This document shows positions 61,169-64,000 of a DNA stretch of 64,000 bases, piece by piece. The stretch covers positions 1 to 64,000 of the forward strand of contig NZ_BDBI01000033.1 of assembly GCF_001612905.1 (NCBI RefSeq). The letters run 5' to 3'. Below the pieces are notes generated by a model. The model saw nothing but the letters and a program-made list of their open reading frames with translations. It searched no databases and had not been told where the DNA came from. Position 1 is the stretch's first letter; every line of letters begins with the position of its first letter. Source of the DNA: Nocardia ignorata NBRC 108230 (GTDB taxonomy: Bacteria > Actinomycetota > Actinomycetes > Mycobacteriales > Mycobacteriaceae). Position numbers and translations under genes: made by a program.

Positions 61169-61325
61169 TCAGCAATACTACACCCATAACCCGCCGACGG
61201 CGCAAGTAGCGTCGGCCGACATTCTTCGGCAATTCGCGCCCTCCGGCGTCCGCGGGGCAAACGCCGAACAGTTGCCTGAGCGGGCGGATCCCCCACCCGT
61301 CGGCGCGCGTGCCTATCCTGTTGTC

Positions 61326-62186
61326 GTGACCGCCGATCGCCGCCAGACTCCGCCTACGGACACAAGACTCGATTCCTCGGGCCGTGCACCGACGGCCGGC
61401 GGGCGGGTGGCCGCGTTCTTCGATCTCGACAAAACGGTGATCGCGAAATCGAGCGCGTTCGTGTTCAGCAAACCCTTCTACGCGCAGGGGCTGATCAACC
61501 GCAGAGCCGTACTGGAGAGCAGCTACGCGCACTTTTTGTTCCTGCTGTCGGGTGCCGATCACGACCAGATGGAACGAATGCGGGCAAACCTGGCCAACAT
61601 GTGCGCGGGCTGGGATGTGCAACAGGTGAAATCCATTGTGGCCGAGACGCTTCACGAGTTGGTCGACCCGCTGATCTACGCCGAGGCCGCCGACCTGATC
61701 GCCGATCACAAGATCCGCGGCCACGATGTGGTGATCGTTTCGGCGTCCGGCGAGGAGATGGTCGGGCCGATAGCCGAGGCGCTCGGCGCCTCTCACACCG
61801 AGGCGACGCGGATGGTCGTCGAGGACGGAAAATACACCGGCGAGATCGAGTTCTACTGCTACGGAGAGGGAAAGGTGGCCGCGATCGAAAAGCTGGCCGC
61901 CGCAGAGGGTTACGACCTGTCCCGGTGCTACGCCTACTCCGACTCGGCGACCGACCTGCCGATGCTGAGCGCGGTCGGCCACCCGACCGCGGTGAACCCC
62001 GACCGCGCGCTACGCAAGGAGGCCGTCGCGCGCGGCTGGCCGGTGCTCACCTTCTCCAATCCGGTGTCGCTGTGGTCGCGGTTCCAGGCGCCGTCGAGCA
62101 CCACGGTTGCGGCGACGGCGGCGGTCGGGCTCAGCGCCGTCCTGGCGGGCGCGATCAGCTACCGGCTGCTGCGTAAACGTCGCTGA
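61326..62186 (+). CDS. HAD-IB family phosphatase (Rv3661-like)
   Basis: 286 residues from GTG 61326; TATCCT ends 5 nt upstream, consistent with a leaderless mRNA. HAD motif I FFDLDKTVI with nucleophile Asp33, motif II VIVSASGEEM, motif III Lys in GEGKVAAI, motif IV YSDSATDLPML. A C-terminal membrane helix (about 258-281) with a basic tail tethers it to the membrane. Related to SerB-like phosphatases and CicA; substrate unknown. Flanked by two non-coding RNAs. Confidence 0.92.
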   Translation: MTADRRQTPPTDTRLDSSGRAPTAGGRVAAFFDLDKTVIAKSSAFVFSKPFYAQGLINRRAVLESSYAHFLFLLSGADHDQMERMRANLANMCAGWDVQQVKSIVAETLHELVDPLIYAEAADLIADHKIRGHDVVIVSASGEEMVGPIAEALGASHTEATRMVVEDGKYTGEIEFYCYGEGKVAAIEKLAAAEGYDLSRCYAYSDSATDLPMLSAVGHPTAVNPDRALRKEAVARGWPVLTFSNPVSLWSRFQAPSSTTVAATAAVGLSAVLAGAISYRLLRKRR

Positions 62187-62270
62187 CCTGCGACGCAGGC
62201 TTGACCCGCAAGCACGGATCGCCGGCTGACACGCCGAAAACAAGCGGATTCGGTAATGCCACAGATACGC

Positions 62271-62300
62271 TTGAAGTGAGCGCGGTCACAGTGTAAGAAT
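62271..62300 (+). promoter_or_regulatory. Strong sigma-A-type promoter of the Ms1-like RNA
   Basis: -35 TTGAAG (62271-62276), exactly 17-bp spacer, -10 TAAGAA(T) (62294-62300). One of the best promoter matches in the window, and no protein gene lies behind it. Confidence 0.75.
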
Positions 62301-62303
62301 GGA

Positions 62304-62605
62304 GTCACGGAAGGACGGAAGGCCAAGACGGGACCGGAAGAGAAGGTTTCGCCTCCCATCCCACCCTTCCCAGCACGGACGCCAGGCACCCACGCGGAGC
62401 GCGCCGCGACAAGGGCAGCAGAGTTGTGGGCCTGCGAAATTCGGGCAGTCGTCGGCGAGAGCCTCGCACAGGTTGCGGGGATGAACCGGCGGGGTTCGGA
62501 TGATCGCCGAGGCCACCGAACACAACCCACCCCAGCACGCTTGGTAACCAGGTGTTCCGTGCTAGCGGGCGGCGAAGTCGAGCAATCGGCACGCCGCCCG
62601 TTTCG
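62304..62605 (+). ncRNA. Ms1 / MTS2823-like non-coding RNA
   Basis: About 300 nt from the promoter to an intrinsic terminator. Its 5' end (CACGGAA, 62306-62312, plus flanking AG) pairs with the 3' side (TTCCGTG, 62555-62561, plus CT), closing the molecule with a terminal stem. In M. tuberculosis the abundant stationary-phase RNA MTS2823 (Ms1 in M. smegmatis), about 300 nt, lies between Rv3661 and Rv3662c. Here the RNA lies between the homologues of the same two genes and in the same orientation. Ms1 binds core RNA polymerase. Identity rests on position, size and terminal stem, not on alignment. Confidence 0.75.
62566..62605 (+). terminator. Intrinsic terminator of the Ms1-like RNA
   Basis: 9-bp stem CGGGCGGCG (62566-62574) with CGCCGCCCG (62592-62600), followed by TTTC. 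The stop of the convergent Fic-like gene is 15 bp further. Confidence 0.75.
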
Positions 62606-62619
62606 ATGTGTGGGGAAGG

Positions 62620-63366
62620 TCAGCCCGCGGCCGCGTCGGCGATCGAGTTGGCCTCTCGCGCACCGTCTTCGAGCGCACCCGCACAGAACAGCACCCATCC
62701 GCCGACACCCTCCGGCGTGCCCATGCCGAAGCCGGCGGCCGCATCGAGGTAGGCCTGCCTGCGACGCAGCCAGAACACCTCAGGAACGCCGAGGCTGCGG
62801 GGATCGAGCCCGGTCGACACCGCGACCAGTCGCGACGCCGCGCGGGCGACCACACCGTCGGCGGTGCCGAACGGGCGAAGTGTCATCAGCTCGCCGTGCA
62901 CCACGGCGGCGATCACCGGCGCGGGCGCCGTGCTGGTCTGCACGGTCTGAGCCAGCAGGTCCAGCCGCTCCGCCACCCCGGGTACCGGGCGTGGCCTGCC
63001 GAGTTCCTGCTGATCGGTGACGAGGTCGGCGGCGGCGAGCAGATGCAGCCGGGCCAGCGCCTGCAGCGGGGCGCGGCGCCAGGTGCCGACCAGGTTGGTG
63101 AGCGCGTCACCGTCGAGCGCCTGGCCCACCCGCAGCGCACCGGCCAGCACCGGATCGCTGACTTTGCCGTCGGCGGGCAGATCGGTGCTCGCGCCCTCGA
63201 TGGCAGCCGACGAACGCGCCGCACGGACGGCGGCCTCGGCGGCAGTGGTCGCCCAACCGCGCCGGTTGGACTTGTGCCGGTGCACCGCGGCGAGCGCGTC
63301 GCGCGCCTTGTCGGCGGCCTCACGCACGCCGGGCAGGTCGACCAGGGGCTGCAGCGGATCAGTCAC
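62620..63366 (-). CDS. Degenerate Fic-fold protein (Rv3662c-like)
   Basis: 248 residues from GTG at 63364-63366. RSSAAIEGAS (about 57) matches the (S/T)xxxE(G/N) inhibitory motif of Fic proteins. The catalytic loop region reads LRPFGTADGVVARAASR where active enzymes have HPFxxGNGRxxR, so the catalytic His and the GNGR core are lost. Likely a non-AMPylating Fic fold. The homologue occupies the same place in M. tuberculosis. Downstream of a 54-codon gene by 11 bp. Role unknown. Confidence 0.85.
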   Translation of the reverse strand: MTDPLQPLVDLPGVREAADKARDALAAVHRHKSNRRGWATTAAEAAVRAARSSAAIEGASTDLPADGKVSDPVLAGALRVGQALDGDALTNLVGTWRRAPLQALARLHLLAAADLVTDQQELGRPRPVPGVAERLDLLAQTVQTSTAPAPVIAAVVHGELMTLRPFGTADGVVARAASRLVAVSTGLDPRSLGVPEVFWLRRRQAYLDAAAGFGMGTPEGVGGWVLFCAGALEDGAREANSIADAAAG

Positions 63367-63377
63367 GACATACGAGG

Positions 63378-63542
63378 CTACCGTTCCAGCGCACCGTCCC
63401 CGACGGCCACATGCAACCCGCCCGCCCTCGGCCAGACCCGGTCGGGCCACAGCACCTCTGCCAGGCGCTTCGCCGCCGGGGTCTTGGCCCGGCGGCGACG
63501 CGCCTCCAGCTCGGCCTGCCGCTCCGCATCGATTCGATCCAC
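63378..63542 (-). CDS. Small basic protein, 54 aa
   Basis: GTG start at 63540-63542 with GGGGAGG 5 nt upstream; stop TAG at 63378-63380. The sequence begins (M)DRIDAERQAELEARRRRAK, a charged helix, and ends with a Trp-containing segment (VLWPDRVWPRAGGLHVAVGD). Third codon positions are almost all G or C, as in real genes here. Sits 11 bp before the Fic-like gene, probably its operon partner. Family not recognised. Confidence 0.68.
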   Translation of the reverse strand: MDRIDAERQAELEARRRRAKTPAAKRLAEVLWPDRVWPRAGGLHVAVGDGALER

Positions 63543-63739
63543 CGGCGCCTCCCCACCTCAGCGAGCCACGTCGCACCACCTCGGACCCGTCAACGGTACT
63601 CCGCTGAGCTGCGCTGACGCCGCTATTTCACGAGCTGCTGCCCCCGCAGTCCAGCGACAGTCCCGGCCAACGTTCTCGCTACTCGACCCAAGCCGACAAC
63701 CATCGCTATCCAGCCGCCGATGCCCGCCGACGCACACCA

Positions 63740-64000
63740 CTACCCAGCCAAGAGTTCCCGCCCCGGAATCGCCTCGAGCAGATCCCGCGTGTACTCCTCC
63801 CGCGGCGCAGCGAACACCTCGTCCGTCGCGGCCGATTCGACGACCTTCCCGGCTCGCATGACCAGCACGTTGTCCGCGATCTGCCGGACGACGGCCAGAT
63901 CGTGGGTGATGAACAGGTACGTCAAGCCCAGCTCGGCTTGCAGATCGTTGAGCAGTGTGAGGATCTGTGCTTGCACCAGCACGTCGAGCGCGGACACCGC
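63740..64000 (-). CDS. Dipeptide/oligopeptide ABC transporter ATPase, C-terminal part
   Basis: The last 86 codons of a gene that continues beyond the window. It starts inside the D-loop (VSALDVLVQAQI), with the switch His in LTYLFITHDLAVVRQIADNVLVMRAGKVVE and the DppD/OppD tail YTRDLLEAIPG. In M. tuberculosis dppD (Rv3663c) holds this position. Walker motifs lie outside the window. Confidence 0.9.
   Translation of the reverse strand, partial: AVSALDVLVQAQILTLLNDLQAELGLTYLFITHDLAVVRQIADNVLVMRAGKVVESAATDEVFAAPREEYTRDLLEAIPGRELLAG

Larger units (their letters stand above)
60956..61325. other. 370-bp intergenic region, ssd / HAD gene
   Basis: Contains two DnaA boxes next to ssd and the 6C RNA gene (listed separately), and the -10 box TATCCT (61315-61320) of the HAD gene. 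Confidence 0.7.
62187..62619. other. 433-bp intergenic region holding an Ms1-like RNA
   Basis: No ORF with normal codon use. Most of the stretch is explained by the promoter, RNA and terminator listed separately; about 80 bp after the HAD stop show nothing recognisable. Confidence 0.7.

Noticed and set aside
62299..62484. 61-codon ORF inside the Ms1-like RNA
   Set aside because: Arg-rich with no ribosome site and starting inside the -10 box; position and structure favour a non-coding RNA.
1..64000. Transposon, prophage, CRISPR array or toxin-antitoxin pair
   Set aside because: No transposase, integrase, spaced identical repeats or toxin-like gene pair was found; the Fic-like protein lacks catalytic residues.

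Overview
The window is high-GC DNA from a mycolic-acid actinobacterium, most likely Nocardia or a close relative. The basis is codon use, an Lsr2 nucleoid protein, and gene order that follows, with insertions, the Mycobacterium tuberculosis stretch Rv3597c (lsr2) to Rv3663c (dppD): lsr2-lysS-coaX-panD-panC-Rv3603c, folK-folB-folP-folE-ftsH, hpt-tilS-Rv3626c-dacB/ppa, holB-topA-csp/helicase, the tad/ssd cluster, and Rv3660c-Rv3661-Rv3662c-dppD. No insertion sequence, prophage or CRISPR array was found.

Layout. 0-6.4 kb: lsr2, lysS, a cysteine dioxygenase-rhodanese pair behind a cysteine-coding leader peptide, and the CoA-precursor genes coaX, panD, panC with a Rossmann/DUF2520 gene. 6.4-13.6 kb: a 116-bp tandem repeat, two membrane-protein genes, the folate operon and ftsH. 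13.6-24.7 kb: accessory genes (PH-like protein, DUF1266, DUF2277, aldehyde dehydrogenase, LysR, amidase) and two tandem membrane Ser/Thr kinases with a DFN motif. 24.7-29.8 kb: hpt, tilS, a zincin, D-Ala-D-Ala carboxypeptidase, and divergent ppa. 29.8-47.5 kb: accessory island with a MarR/DHA2 efflux pair, a crotonase, YbaK, a flavin reductase, an apparently frameshifted class V aminotransferase, a MarR regulator, a 1300-residue Pls/PosA-type synthetase coupled to an M1 peptidase, hydrolases and small secreted proteins. 47.5-55.2 kb: tRNA-Thr, holB, topA, csp, DUF1998 helicase. 55.2-61 kb: Flp/Tad pilus genes and ssd. 61-64 kb: two non-coding RNAs (6C, and an Ms1/MTS2823-like RNA) around a HAD phosphatase, a degenerate Fic protein with a 54-codon partner, and the end of a peptide ABC transporter ATPase.

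Main points of interest: (1) a leaderless Cys-Cys leader peptide followed by four mutually pairing segments ahead of cysteine dioxygenase, which looks like a cysteine-sensing attenuator; (2) an Ms1-like RNA and a 6C RNA flanking the same phosphatase; (3) the duplicated transmembrane kinases, one with a planctomycete-like N-terminal extension; (4) the Pls/PosA synthetase-peptidase pair; (5) DnaA-box sequences concentrated in the tad/ssd locus. Assignments rest on reading the sequence and on remembered family features; no database search was run.
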